Source: Actinoplanes solisilvae (GTDB taxonomy: Bacteria; Actinomycetota; Actinomycetes; Mycobacteriales; Micromonosporaceae). From it: a DNA stretch of 64,000 nucleotides. The notes beneath the pieces were generated by a model, which was given only the letters and a program-made list of their open reading frames with translations, was not told the DNA's origin and ran no database searches. Where the stretch lies: assembly GCF_003999975.1 (NCBI RefSeq), contig NZ_RJAC01000001.1, positions 930,001 to 994,000 of the forward strand. The letters run 5' to 3'. A program made the position numbers and the translations under genes. Below, one piece after another: positions 6,628-14,251 of the stretch (the first letter of the stretch is position 1; each line of letters starts with the position of its first letter).

Positions 6628-8651
6628 TTCCCGGCCAGGCGGGTGAGGGCGCCGACGGCGACCTCGGGACGTGTCGTATACCAGAAAGGGGGCAGCGAGT
6701 TGCGCAGGAAGGCGCCGTAGCCGCGGGCCGTCTCGAGGCGGGAGTCGAGGACGGCGACCACGCCCTTGTCGCCTGTGGAGCGGATCAGGCGGCCCACGCC
6801 CTGGGCCAGCCGCACGGCCGCGATCGGCACGCTGACCGAGGCGAACCCGGACCCGCCGGTCGCGTCGACCGCCGCCGCGCGGGCGGCGGCCAGCGGCTCG
6901 TCGGGGCGCGGGAACGGTAGCCGGTCGATGACGACGAGCTGGCACGAGTCGCCGGGCACGTCGACGCCCTGCCAGAGCGACATGACCCCGAACAGGCAGC
7001 TCGCCTTGTCTTCCCGGAACTTGCGGACCAGCACCGGCAGCGATTCCTCGCCCTGCAGCAGGATCGGCAGGTCGGTGCGGGCGCGCAGCAGCTCGGCGGC
7101 CTGGGTGGCGGCCTTGCGCGACGAGAACAGGCCCAGCGTACGGCCGCCGAGGGCCTCGACCAGCTTGACCAGCTCTTCACCAGCCGCGTCAGGTAGGCCG
7201 GACATCTGCGGGCGGGGCAGGTGGGCGGCGACGTAGAGGATGCCCTGGCGCGGATAGTCGAAGGGGGAGCCGACGTCGAGCGACGTCCAGCCGTCGCCGG
7301 AGACGGGCGCGGCCGCGGCGTCACCGGTGCGGGCGGCGGGCACGGCGGGCGACGCCGCGGGCAGGCCGAGAGAGCGGGCGACGGTGTCGAACCGGCCGCC
7401 CAGCGTCAGCGTCGCCGAGGTGGCCACGACCGTACGGTCGGAGTAGAGACCCTGGGCGAGCGTGCCGGCGACCGAGAGCGGGGCCACCACGAGCGCGCGG
7501 CGGCCGCTGCCCAGATCGGATTTCTCGACCCAGGCGACGTCGAAGTCGGACTCTTCGAGCAGCCGCTGGGCCGTGCCGTTGAGGTCGTCGAGCGCGGCCT
7601 TGGCCTGCTGTTTGCGCACCGGGTCGGGGTCGTCGGACTTGACGTCGCCGATCGCCGTGAGCCCGGCCCGGGTCGCCGACTCGGTCACCGTGACCGCCTG
7701 GCGCAGCAGGTCGGGAAGGTCGGCGGTGATGCGGCCGGCCGGCGTCTCGGCGAGGCCGACGGTGAGCGCGTCGGCCGCCTCGGCCAGCGACTCGACGACG
7801 GCCGGCGGGAGCAGGGTGCGGGCGCGCCGCGACGAGCGCTCGATCGCGTCGGGGGTCAGCTCGGCCTGGGAGGCGGAGGACACACGGTCGGCCAGCTCGT
7901 GGGCCTCGTCGATGACGAGGAGCTTGTGCGGCGGGACGATGTGCCGCTCGGCCAGCATGTCGACGGCGAGCAGGCTGTGGTTGGTGACCACGATGTCGGC
8001 CTCGCGGGCCCGGGCGCGCGACGCCTCGGCGAAGCACTCGGCGCCGTAGGGGCAGCGCTGGGCGCCGACGCAGTCGCGGGCCGGCATCGAGACCTGGCGC
8101 CAGGCGGTGTCGTCGACGCCGGGGTCGAGCTCGTCGCGGTCGCCGGTGGCCGTCTTGTCGGCCCAGGCCTGCAGCCGCTGGATCTGCTTGCCGAGCCGGC
8201 CCGCCTCGCCCAGCCACTGGGTGGTCTTGGGTGGCGCGTCGTCGAAGAGCGTGTCGCTCGGCGCCTCTTCGTCGGCGTGTTCCATCTTCGCCACGCAGAG
8301 GTAGTGATGGCGGCCCTTGAGCACGGCGAAGGTGGGCTTGCGGCCCAGCACCGGCTCGACCGCGGCGGCCAGGCGCGGCAGGTCGTGCTCGACGAGCTGG
8401 TTCTGCAGCGCGAGGGTGGCCGTGGAGATCACGACCGGACCGTCGACGAGCAGCGACGGGGTCAGGTAGGCCAGGCTCTTGCCGGTGCCCGTGCCCGCCT
8501 GGACGAGAAGATGCTCACGGTCGCGTATGGCCTTGTCGATGGCCGCGACCATCGCCTCTTGACCAGGGCGGGAGGAGCCCCCGGGAACCGCGCCGATGGC
8601 GGCCTGAAGGAGTTGCTCGGCGGTAACCTTCTTCTTCGTTGCTGCGGGCAC
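6624..8651 (-). CDS. DinG/XPD-type ATP-dependent DNA helicase
   Basis: A 675-residue superfamily 2 helicase. Walker A is AGTGTGKS at 52-59 and the DEAH box is at 248-251 (LLVIDEAHEL). Four cysteines between them (C119, C194, C200, C206) have the spacing of the XPD/DinG iron-sulfur cluster. Later motifs are FGVMSLWQGVDVPGD, DRLPFPRPDEP and QGVGRLIRS (motif VI). Expected activity is 5'-3' unwinding of DNA or R-loops in repair. The GTG at 8651 lies 6 nt after TACCGT, so the transcript may be leaderless. Confidence 0.93.
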   Translation of the reverse strand: MPAATKKKVTAEQLLQAAIGAVPGGSSRPGQEAMVAAIDKAIRDREHLLVQAGTGTGKSLAYLTPSLLVDGPVVISTATLALQNQLVEHDLPRLAAAVEPVLGRKPTFAVLKGRHHYLCVAKMEHADEEAPSDTLFDDAPPKTTQWLGEAGRLGKQIQRLQAWADKTATGDRDELDPGVDDTAWRQVSMPARDCVGAQRCPYGAECFAEASRARAREADIVVTNHSLLAVDMLAERHIVPPHKLLVIDEAHELADRVSSASQAELTPDAIERSSRRARTLLPPAVVESLAEAADALTVGLAETPAGRITADLPDLLRQAVTVTESATRAGLTAIGDVKSDDPDPVRKQQAKAALDDLNGTAQRLLEESDFDVAWVEKSDLGSGRRALVVAPLSVAGTLAQGLYSDRTVVATSATLTLGGRFDTVARSLGLPAASPAVPAARTGDAAAAPVSGDGWTSLDVGSPFDYPRQGILYVAAHLPRPQMSGLPDAAGEELVKLVEALGGRTLGLFSSRKAATQAAELLRARTDLPILLQGEESLPVLVRKFREDKASCLFGVMSLWQGVDVPGDSCQLVVIDRLPFPRPDEPLAAARAAAVDATGGSGFASVSVPIAAVRLAQGVGRLIRSTGDKGVVAVLDSRLETARGYGAFLRNSLPPFWYTTRPEVAVGALTRLAGK

Positions 8652-8706
8652 GGGCAGACGGTACCCGCCACCACCGACAGAAGCCGACCACCGTTAGGGT
8701 TCTCGC
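8652..8706. promoter_or_regulatory. Divergent promoter for the dinG-like and DUF402 genes
   Basis: In 55 bp the minus strand has TACCGT (8663-8658) ending 6 nt before the GTG at 8651. The plus strand has TAGGGT (8695-8700) ending 6 nt before the ATG at 8707. Both match TANNNT at the spacing that gives leaderless mRNA in actinobacteria. Neither start has a recognisable Shine-Dalgarno sequence. No convincing -35 boxes are seen. Confidence 0.55.
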
Positions 8707-9213
8707 ATGCCGAGTGACACGGTCCGGGTCGTCTACACGAAGTACGACGGGTCGGCCCACCGTGACTATCCCGCCCGCCGCTTCGAGGAAGACGACCTCG
8801 GTGTCTGGGTGGGCGTGACCCGGGGCACGTCGTCGGTCTACCACGGCCGCCCGTCCGTCGAGCAGATCCCGTTCGTGCTGCTCATCCCCCATCACGCGTG
8901 GTGGACGGGCATGTTCAACCCGCAGCCGCGCACGAGCGAGGTCTACTGCGACATCACCACTCCCGCGCGCTGGGAGGGTGACACCGTGCACATCATCGAC
9001 CTCGACCTCGACGTGGTGCGCCGCCGGGCGACCGGCCTGGTCGAGCTGCGCGACGAGGACGAGTTCGATGAGCACCGCAGCCAGTTCGGCTACCCCGACG
9101 ATCTCGTACGCGAAGCGCGCGCCGCGGCCGGGAAACTGCTGGTGGCCCTGGGCGACGGCAGCGAGCCCTTCGCCACCCGCTACCACCAGTTCCTACAGAA
9201 GGTCGCTGACTGA
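8707..9213 (+). CDS. DUF402 domain-containing protein
   Basis: A 168-residue protein with the DUF402 pattern: a Trp/Phe-rich strand (HHAWWTGMFN), then VYCDITTPARW, IIDLDLDVVR and ELRDEDEF, where acidic residues line the putative metal and phosphate site. Characterised relatives include nucleoside di/triphosphate phosphatases of the NtdP type and FomD, which hydrolyses cytidylyl phosphonates. The substrate here is not known. Translation probably begins without a leader. The last 21 bp overlap the convergent sigma-factor gene. Confidence 0.85.
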   Translation: MPSDTVRVVYTKYDGSAHRDYPARRFEEDDLGVWVGVTRGTSSVYHGRPSVEQIPFVLLIPHHAWWTGMFNPQPRTSEVYCDITTPARWEGDTVHIIDLDLDVVRRRATGLVELRDEDEFDEHRSQFGYPDDLVREARAAAGKLLVALGDGSEPFATRYHQFLQKVAD

Positions 9214-10074
9214 CAGCTTCGCCGGGTTGAGCTGCTGGAAGAGGCCGGTGATGCGGCCGTCGGCGACGGTCACGGCGAGCGCGCCCCGCAGCGGCCCGGT
9301 GGCGTAGACGCCGGCCGTCCCGTTCACCAGCGCAGGCTTCAGCACGAGCCCGTCCATGCGGCCGCCGTGCACGACGCCGACGAAGAAACGGGCGACCTTC
9401 TCGGGGCCGACGATCGGGCGTAGCGCCGTACTCATGAAGCCGCCGCCGTCGCTGATCGCCACCACGTCGGGCGCGAGCACCGCGGCCAGGGCCTGCAGGT
9501 CTCCGCTGTTCACCGCGTCGAGGAACGCGGTCAGCACGCGCCGCTGCTCGGCCAGGCCGGCGTTGTGCCGTACGCCGCCCTCGGAAGCCGCCCGTCGCCC
9601 GCGCGAGGCGTGCTGACGGGCAGTGGCCTCGGTCGTGCCGAGCACCTTGGCCACCTCGCCGTAGGGCACCGCGAAGGCGTCGTGCAGCACGAGCGCCACC
9701 CGCTGCTCGGGGGTGAGCCGTTCGAGGACGACGAGCAGCGCCAGACCGACCTCGTCGCGCCGCTCGGCCTGGCCGGCCGGGCCGGGGTCGGGATCCACGA
9801 AGTATTCGGGCAGCCATTGGCCGGTGTAGGCCTCGCGGGACACGCGGGCTGACTTGAGCACGTCGAGGCAGAGCCGGCCGGTCACGGTGGTCAGCCAGCC
9901 GCGCAGATCACGGATGTCGTCGCCCGCACGGGTGTAGCGCAGCCAGGCTTCCTGCACGACGTCCTGCGCCTCGGCGACACTGCCCAGCATCCGATAGGCG
10001 ACGGAGACGAGGTGGGGGCGCTCGGCCTCGAAGGCCTCGGCTGACGGTGGCATGAGGGGAATTCTGCGGGACAT
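9193..10074 (-). CDS. sigJ: ECF41-type RNA polymerase sigma factor (SigJ-like)
   Basis: 293 residues. Sigma region 2 is at about 15-80 (SVAYRMLGSVAEAQDVVQEA) and region 4 at about 110-165 (LTPEQRVALVLHDAF). A C-terminal SnoaL-like domain from about 180 carries ISDGGG, the DGGGK-like motif of ECF41 factors. The linker WLPE is also present. In this group the fused C-terminal domain controls activity in place of an anti-sigma factor. The usual neighbour (a COE-type decarboxylase, oxidoreductase or epimerase gene) is not adjacent. The start may be the ATG at 10053; neither has a clear ribosome site. Confidence 0.88.
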   Translation of the reverse strand: MSRRIPLMPPSAEAFEAERPHLVSVAYRMLGSVAEAQDVVQEAWLRYTRAGDDIRDLRGWLTTVTGRLCLDVLKSARVSREAYTGQWLPEYFVDPDPGPAGQAERRDEVGLALLVVLERLTPEQRVALVLHDAFAVPYGEVAKVLGTTEATARQHASRGRRAASEGGVRHNAGLAEQRRVLTAFLDAVNSGDLQALAAVLAPDVVAISDGGGFMSTALRPIVGPEKVARFFVGVVHGGRMDGLVLKPALVNGTAGVYATGPLRGALAVTVADGRITGLFQQLNPAKLSVSDLL

Positions 10075-10142
10075 TGCCCGAGGCCCGGTAGCACTTGTGA
10101 CAGAGTAGAAACGCCCATTTCGTACGAATCGGATGGTGTGCC

Positions 10143-11096
10143 GTGAATGAAGGGCTGGCGATCGCAGGCGGTCTTGCCGGGGTGGCCGGGGTGAGCGCGG
10201 CCGGGTTCGCCGTACTCCGCCGCACCGGCGCCTACCTGGCCACCGGGCACGCGCTGGCCCGCCCGGACGACCTCGACCCGCTCCCCCGCGTGTTGCGCCG
10301 CGGGCTGGGCGGCCTCACCGTACCGGTCACGCCGGGCCCGCGCGGCGAACTCTTCCTCGGCCCCGGCGTCCCGCAGCCCGGCCGGACCCTGCGCCGGCTC
10401 GTGCTCACCCCACTCTTCACGCGGGCCCGGATGGGCGGCGGCCGGATCGCCCGCGACCAGCAGGTGCCGTTCCGCCTCGTGGTCGAGTTCACCGGGGCGG
10501 TCCGCGACGCGGAGACACTCCTGCGGGCGTACGCGGTGCTCGATCAGCAGCTTCGCGATCACGCCGGGCTGCTCAGCCACTGCGAACGCGACACCGTGGC
10601 GCCGGGGGCGGTCACCGTGTCGGTGACGGGCATCGTCGACGTGCGGGAACTGCTCGCCAGCCAGGACACGCGGTACGCCTTCGCCGAGGGGTCGTTCGAC
10701 GACATCGGCACGCGGTCGGCGCCGCCCGCCCTGGCCCCGATGATCAGCGAGCCGTGGAGCCGGCGCTTCGGCTGGGACGGCCTCGAACCGATCTCGGCCG
10801 AGGAACGGCACCTGCTGCACGCGATGGTGCGATCGGCCCACGACGACGGGCGTACGGTGCGCATCTCGGGCCTGCCCGAAGGTTCGCACCGGGCCCGGGC
10901 CGCGATCTGGACCGAACTGGGCGCAGCCGGTGTCGACGTGATCGCCGACCGTGATCAGCGCGGCCTCGTCCGTCATCTGCGGCGGCACCCGGTGAGCCGC
11001 TGGGAGGCGCGCGAACCCCTGCCGACCAGGGCCGTCCGGCGCGGCTCACCCCGGCCCAACCCGCCCCGGCCGGAGCGACGCAGAGAACCCGTTTAG
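10143..11096 (+). CDS. PI-PLC/GDPD-like protein, probably catalytically inactive
   Basis: 317 residues. After an N-terminal helix of about 20 residues, the sequence follows the order of actinobacterial PI-PLC-like phosphodiesterases: LPRVLRRGLGGLTV, GELFLGPG, GRTLRRLVLTPLF, then a late GVDVIADRDQRGLVRHL. The catalytic signatures are gone: no HAHND/YEH block, the Glu-x-Asp position reads TVPV, and the expected Gly-His-Asp reads LGPG. I infer a pseudo-enzyme. The fold assignment is from remembered patterns and is moderate. The C-terminus is Arg/Pro-rich. Confidence 0.5.
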   Translation: MNEGLAIAGGLAGVAGVSAAGFAVLRRTGAYLATGHALARPDDLDPLPRVLRRGLGGLTVPVTPGPRGELFLGPGVPQPGRTLRRLVLTPLFTRARMGGGRIARDQQVPFRLVVEFTGAVRDAETLLRAYAVLDQQLRDHAGLLSHCERDTVAPGAVTVSVTGIVDVRELLASQDTRYAFAEGSFDDIGTRSAPPALAPMISEPWSRRFGWDGLEPISAEERHLLHAMVRSAHDDGRTVRISGLPEGSHRARAAIWTELGAAGVDVIADRDQRGLVRHLRRHPVSRWEAREPLPTRAVRRGSPRPNPPRPERRREPV

Positions 11097-11175
11097 CGGC
11101 CGAACGCGTGGTGAACCTGACGAAGCCGTAGCATTCCCGGGGATCATCCCGCGCTCGTCGATCGAGGTTCACGCC

Positions 11176-11802
11176 GTGAAGTTCTCTTTCCGCCCTGTCG
11201 AGGGGGCGTTCTACGACCTGTTCACCCAGGCCGCGAACAACCTCGTCAAGGGCACCGAACTGCTCAACGAGCTGGCTCTGCCGGGAGTTGACGTGCAGTC
11301 GGTGAGCGACCGGCTGACCGATGTCGAGCACGACAGCGACTCGATCACGCACGACCTCTACAAGAAGATCAACTCGACGTTCATCACGCCGTTCGACCGC
11401 GAGGACATCTATTCGCTGGGCTCCCAGCTCGACGACGTGATGGACCACCTCGAGGCGGTCGGCAACCTGCTCTACCTCTATGGACTGACCGAGCTGCCGT
11501 CGCTGCCGCGCGAGATGCACGAGCTGGTCGACGTGCTCGACCAGCAGGCGAAGATCACCGCCGAGGCGATGCCCCGGCTGCGCAGCATGAAGGGTCTCGA
11601 GGAGTACTGGATCGAGATCAACCGCCTCGAGAACGAGGGTGACCGCGCCTACCGCATGCTGCTGGTCCGGCTGTTCTCCGGCGAGTACGACGCGCTCACC
11701 GTCCTGAAGATGAAGGAGGTGGCCGACGAACTGGAGGCCGCCTGCGACGCCTTCGAGCACGTGGCGAACACCGTCGAGACCATCGCGGTCAAGGAGTCCT
11801 AG
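11176..11802 (+). CDS. DUF47 family protein, PhoU-like Pit accessory protein
   Basis: A 208-residue helical protein of the DUF47/PhoU-like fold. Acidic metal-coordinating stretches include DVEHDSDSITHDLYKKIN near 53-70 and EINRLENEGDRAYR near 154-167. Such proteins sit next to Pit-type transporters and are thought to modulate phosphate uptake. The gene starts at a GTG and its 3' end contains AAGGAG (11791-11796), which serves as the ribosome site of pit four bases after its own stop. The two are certainly cotranscribed by layout. Confidence 0.9.
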   Translation: MKFSFRPVEGAFYDLFTQAANNLVKGTELLNELALPGVDVQSVSDRLTDVEHDSDSITHDLYKKINSTFITPFDREDIYSLGSQLDDVMDHLEAVGNLLYLYGLTELPSLPREMHELVDVLDQQAKITAEAMPRLRSMKGLEEYWIEINRLENEGDRAYRMLLVRLFSGEYDALTVLKMKEVADELEAACDAFEHVANTVETIAVKES

Positions 11803-11805
11803 GCC

Positions 11806-12819
11806 TTGTCGCCCGAGTTTTTCGCAGTCCTCGCGGTGATCATCGCCGCAATGATCTTCGACTACACCAACGGTTTCCACGACGCCGCCAACGCGATCGC
11901 CACCAGCATCAGCACCCGCGCGCTCACCCCGCGCGTCGCGCTGGCGATGGCGGCCATCGGCAACTTCGTGGGCGCGCACCTCGGCGCCGACGTGGCCAAG
12001 ACGGTCGGCGACGGCCTGGTCAAGCTCGAACTGGGCATCCCCAGCCTGGGCATCGTCTTCGCGGGCGTGACCGGCGCGGTCGCCTGGAACCTGATCACCT
12101 GGTGGTTCGGGCTGCCGTCCAGCTCGTCGCACGCGCTCTTCGGCGGCCTGGTCGGCGCGACCCTGGTGGCCGGGCCCGAACTGGGCAAGGCGCAGTGGGG
12201 CACGATCATCGACAAGGTCATCATCCCGATGGTCGCGTCGCCCGTGGTCGGCCTGCTGCTGGGCTTCATCGTGATGGTCGCGATCATGTGGATCTTCCGG
12301 CGCGGCAATCCGGGCCGACTGAACCGGGGCTTCCGGGTCGCGCAAACGGTGTCGGCGGCGGCGATGTCGGTCGGCCACGGCATCCAGGACGCGGCCAAGA
12401 CGATGGGCATCGTGGTGCTGGCCCTGCACACGGGCGGCTTCCAGGACAGCCCGACGCACATCCCGTGGTGGGTCTACATCACCACCGCGACGATGCTGGC
12501 CCTGGGCACCTACTCGGGCGGCTGGCGCATCATCCGCACCCTCGGCCGAAAGATCATCGACCTAGGCCCGGCCGAAGGCTTCGCGGCCGAGGCGGTCGCC
12601 AGCTCGGTGCTGTTCTTCAACGCCTACGTGCTGCACGCCCCGATCTCGACCACCCACACGATCACGTCAGCCATCATGGGCGTCGGCGCCACCAAGCGCC
12701 TGAACGCGGTCCGCTGGAACGTCGCCGGCAACATCGTGCTCGCCTGGATCACCACGTTCCCGGCCGCCGGCCTGCTCGCCTGCCTGATCTACTTCGCGGT
12801 CCGCCCCCTCTTCACCTGA
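11806..12819 (+). CDS. pit: Inorganic phosphate transporter, Pit family
   Basis: A 337-residue integral membrane protein. It carries the PHO4 family signature DYTNGFHDAANAIATSIS near the N-terminus and the repeated half ISTTHTITSAIMGVGATKR near the C-terminus. These are the inverted-repeat substrate motifs of proton- or cation-coupled phosphate symporters. About 8-10 membrane segments are apparent. The start is a TTG, chosen because AAGGAG ends 9 nt before it and the first helix begins at once. With pstSCAB nearby the cell has both low- and high-affinity phosphate uptake within 10 kb. Confidence 0.92.
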   Translation: MSPEFFAVLAVIIAAMIFDYTNGFHDAANAIATSISTRALTPRVALAMAAIGNFVGAHLGADVAKTVGDGLVKLELGIPSLGIVFAGVTGAVAWNLITWWFGLPSSSSHALFGGLVGATLVAGPELGKAQWGTIIDKVIIPMVASPVVGLLLGFIVMVAIMWIFRRGNPGRLNRGFRVAQTVSAAAMSVGHGIQDAAKTMGIVVLALHTGGFQDSPTHIPWWVYITTATMLALGTYSGGWRIIRTLGRKIIDLGPAEGFAAEAVASSVLFFNAYVLHAPISTTHTITSAIMGVGATKRLNAVRWNVAGNIVLAWITTFPAAGLLACLIYFAVRPLFT

Positions 12820-12847
12820 CCATTGGTCAGCCACCAACGGGTGGTGG
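12817..12847 (+). terminator. Tandem stem-loops after pit
   Basis: TGACCA/TGGTCA (12817-12829, 1-nt loop, overlapping the pit stop codon) is followed at once by CCACCA/TGGTGG (12831-12847, 5-nt loop). There is no T-tract. Tandem short hairpins at a gene end fit an actinobacterial terminator, but this is structural inference only. Confidence 0.4.
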
Positions 12848-12883
12848 GGTGCGCATCAACCTTGAATGGATCATCTATCTATG

Positions 12884-12904
12884 AAAGTTTAGACCCTAAA
12901 CTTT
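12884..12904. promoter_or_regulatory. Perfect 9-bp palindrome upstream of fic
   Basis: AAAGTTTAG (12884-12892), a 3-nt spacer ACC, and CTAAACTTT (12896-12904) form a perfect inverted repeat in an unusually AT-rich patch of a 70% GC region. It ends 33 bp before the fic start. Fic proteins with a C-terminal winged helix, like this one, are good candidates to bind their own promoter. The position over the likely core promoter suggests repression. Confidence 0.6.
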
Positions 12905-12937
12905 AATAGAAGTGCGATCCAGTAAAGGTTAGTGGCG

Positions 12938-14236
12938 ATGACCGAGCTTCGAGACGCACATTGGGGCATCTCCTGGGGTGCCCCGGCCCGCCGGGACCAA
13001 CGTGGCGGCCGGTACTACACCTACCTTCCCGACAACCTGCTCACCCGGCCGGTTGTTCTACCTCAGGACTTAGCGCTCGAGGCCGCCGAAGTGGAAACGG
13101 CCGTGCGAGGGCTGACCGATGCGCGAGGTTCGATGGGCCTGGACAGCTTGGCTCGCTTCCTCTTGCGATCCGAGGCGATTGCTTCGTCGCGCATCGAAGG
13201 CTTGCAGGTGTCGGTCCAGCAAGTCGCCTTGGCCGAACTGGCATCGGTGGAGGACACACCGATCGCCGGATTCACCGAGAACGCCCGGCTGGTCGCCAAC
13301 AACATCATCACTCTGAGGCAAGCCGCCGGGGAACTGGCGTCGTGCCGGATGATCAAGCCGGACCATCTGTTCGATCTGCACGCCGCGCTCCTTCCCGATC
13401 ACCCTCAGCAGGGGCTGCGCAAACTTCAGAACTGGATCGGTGGCAGTGACTGGCATCCGCTGGAGGCCGACTACGTCCCGCCGCCACCGACCGACGTCGA
13501 ACGGTTGATCAAAGACCTGACGGACTACATGACCGGAGCGGCGCACGGGCCGCTGCTTCAGGCTGCACTGACTCATGCCCAGTTCGAAACCATCCATCCG
13601 TTCGCGGACGGCAACGGACGCGTCGGCCGGGCTCTCATCCACACGGTCCTCACTCGACGCGGGCTCACACGCGCCGCGGTTCTGCCCATCAGCCTCGTAC
13701 TTCTGACCCGGTCCCGTGAATACGTTCAAGGTTTGACCGCTTATCGATATCTAGGCCCGCCCGACGGTGCGGAGGCGCAAGAAGCGCTCGCAGCATGGTT
13801 CGCGGTCTTCCTGCAAGCCGTCAAGATTGCCGTCGAACAGGCCAAACAGTTTGTCACGCTGCTTGGAGACCTTCAGATTCAATGGGCCGAGCAACACTCG
13901 GCGCATCGTCTGCGCAGCGGGGCCAAGGCACAGCCGCGGGCAGACTCGGCTGTCATGCGCTTGCTTCCCCTTCTCCCCGAGGTGCCGGTCGTCACCGCGC
14001 AATCGGCTCAAAGACTGCTCGAAGTCTCGTTTCCCTCGGCCCGCGCCGCTCTGGAAGACCTCGCCGAGGCACAGATCGTAAGCCGCAAAAGGGTCGACCG
14101 TGGAACGACGGCCTACCTCGCTCGCGACGTCTTCGACCTCATCACCCTGACCGAGCGACGGCTGGCCAGCACGCACTGGGACACCCGGGAATCGGCTCCG
14201 CGGCGGCCCGTACCCGCGCGGCCGCAGAGCCGATAG
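12938..14236 (+). CDS. Fic family protein (class II, with winged-helix C-terminus)
   Basis: 432 residues from the ATG at 12938; AAAGG sits 9 nt upstream, while the GTG at 12932 is too close. An N-terminal Fic_N-type region holds the autoinhibitory helix motif SSRIEG (83-88, pattern S/T-x3-E-G). The active site HPFADGNGRVGR (220-231) is complete, so AMP transfer to a Ser/Thr/Tyr target is expected once inhibition is relieved. The last ~100 residues look like a winged helix (SAQRLLEVSFPSARAALEDL). Codon 45 is TTA (13070-13072), and third-position GC is visibly lower than in its neighbours, suggesting acquired DNA. No toxin-antitoxin partner gene is adjacent. Confidence 0.9.
   Translation: MTELRDAHWGISWGAPARRDQRGGRYYTYLPDNLLTRPVVLPQDLALEAAEVETAVRGLTDARGSMGLDSLARFLLRSEAIASSRIEGLQVSVQQVALAELASVEDTPIAGFTENARLVANNIITLRQAAGELASCRMIKPDHLFDLHAALLPDHPQQGLRKLQNWIGGSDWHPLEADYVPPPPTDVERLIKDLTDYMTGAAHGPLLQAALTHAQFETIHPFADGNGRVGRALIHTVLTRRGLTRAAVLPISLVLLTRSREYVQGLTAYRYLGPPDGAEAQEALAAWFAVFLQAVKIAVEQAKQFVTLLGDLQIQWAEQHSAHRLRSGAKAQPRADSAVMRLLPLLPEVPVVTAQSAQRLLEVSFPSARAALEDLAEAQIVSRKRVDRGTTAYLARDVFDLITLTERRLASTHWDTRESAPRRPVPARPQSR
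14192..14233. terminator. Inverted repeat at the convergent fic / oxidoreductase junction
   Basis: TCGGCTCCGCGGC (14192-14204) and GCCGCAGAGCCGA (14221-14233) pair over 13 bp with one mismatch and a 16-nt loop. The repeat lies in the last codons of fic, 19 bp before the convergent stop at 14252. It could act as a bidirectional terminator. It also encodes the Arg/Ala-rich end of Fic. Confidence 0.45.
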
Positions 14237-14251
14237 CGCCGACGGTGGACC

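Noticed and set aside
11101..11175. GTGAAC and GTTCAC motifs before DUF47-pit as a PHO box
   Set aside because: Single, oppositely oriented copies without the 11-bp direct repeat seen at pstS.
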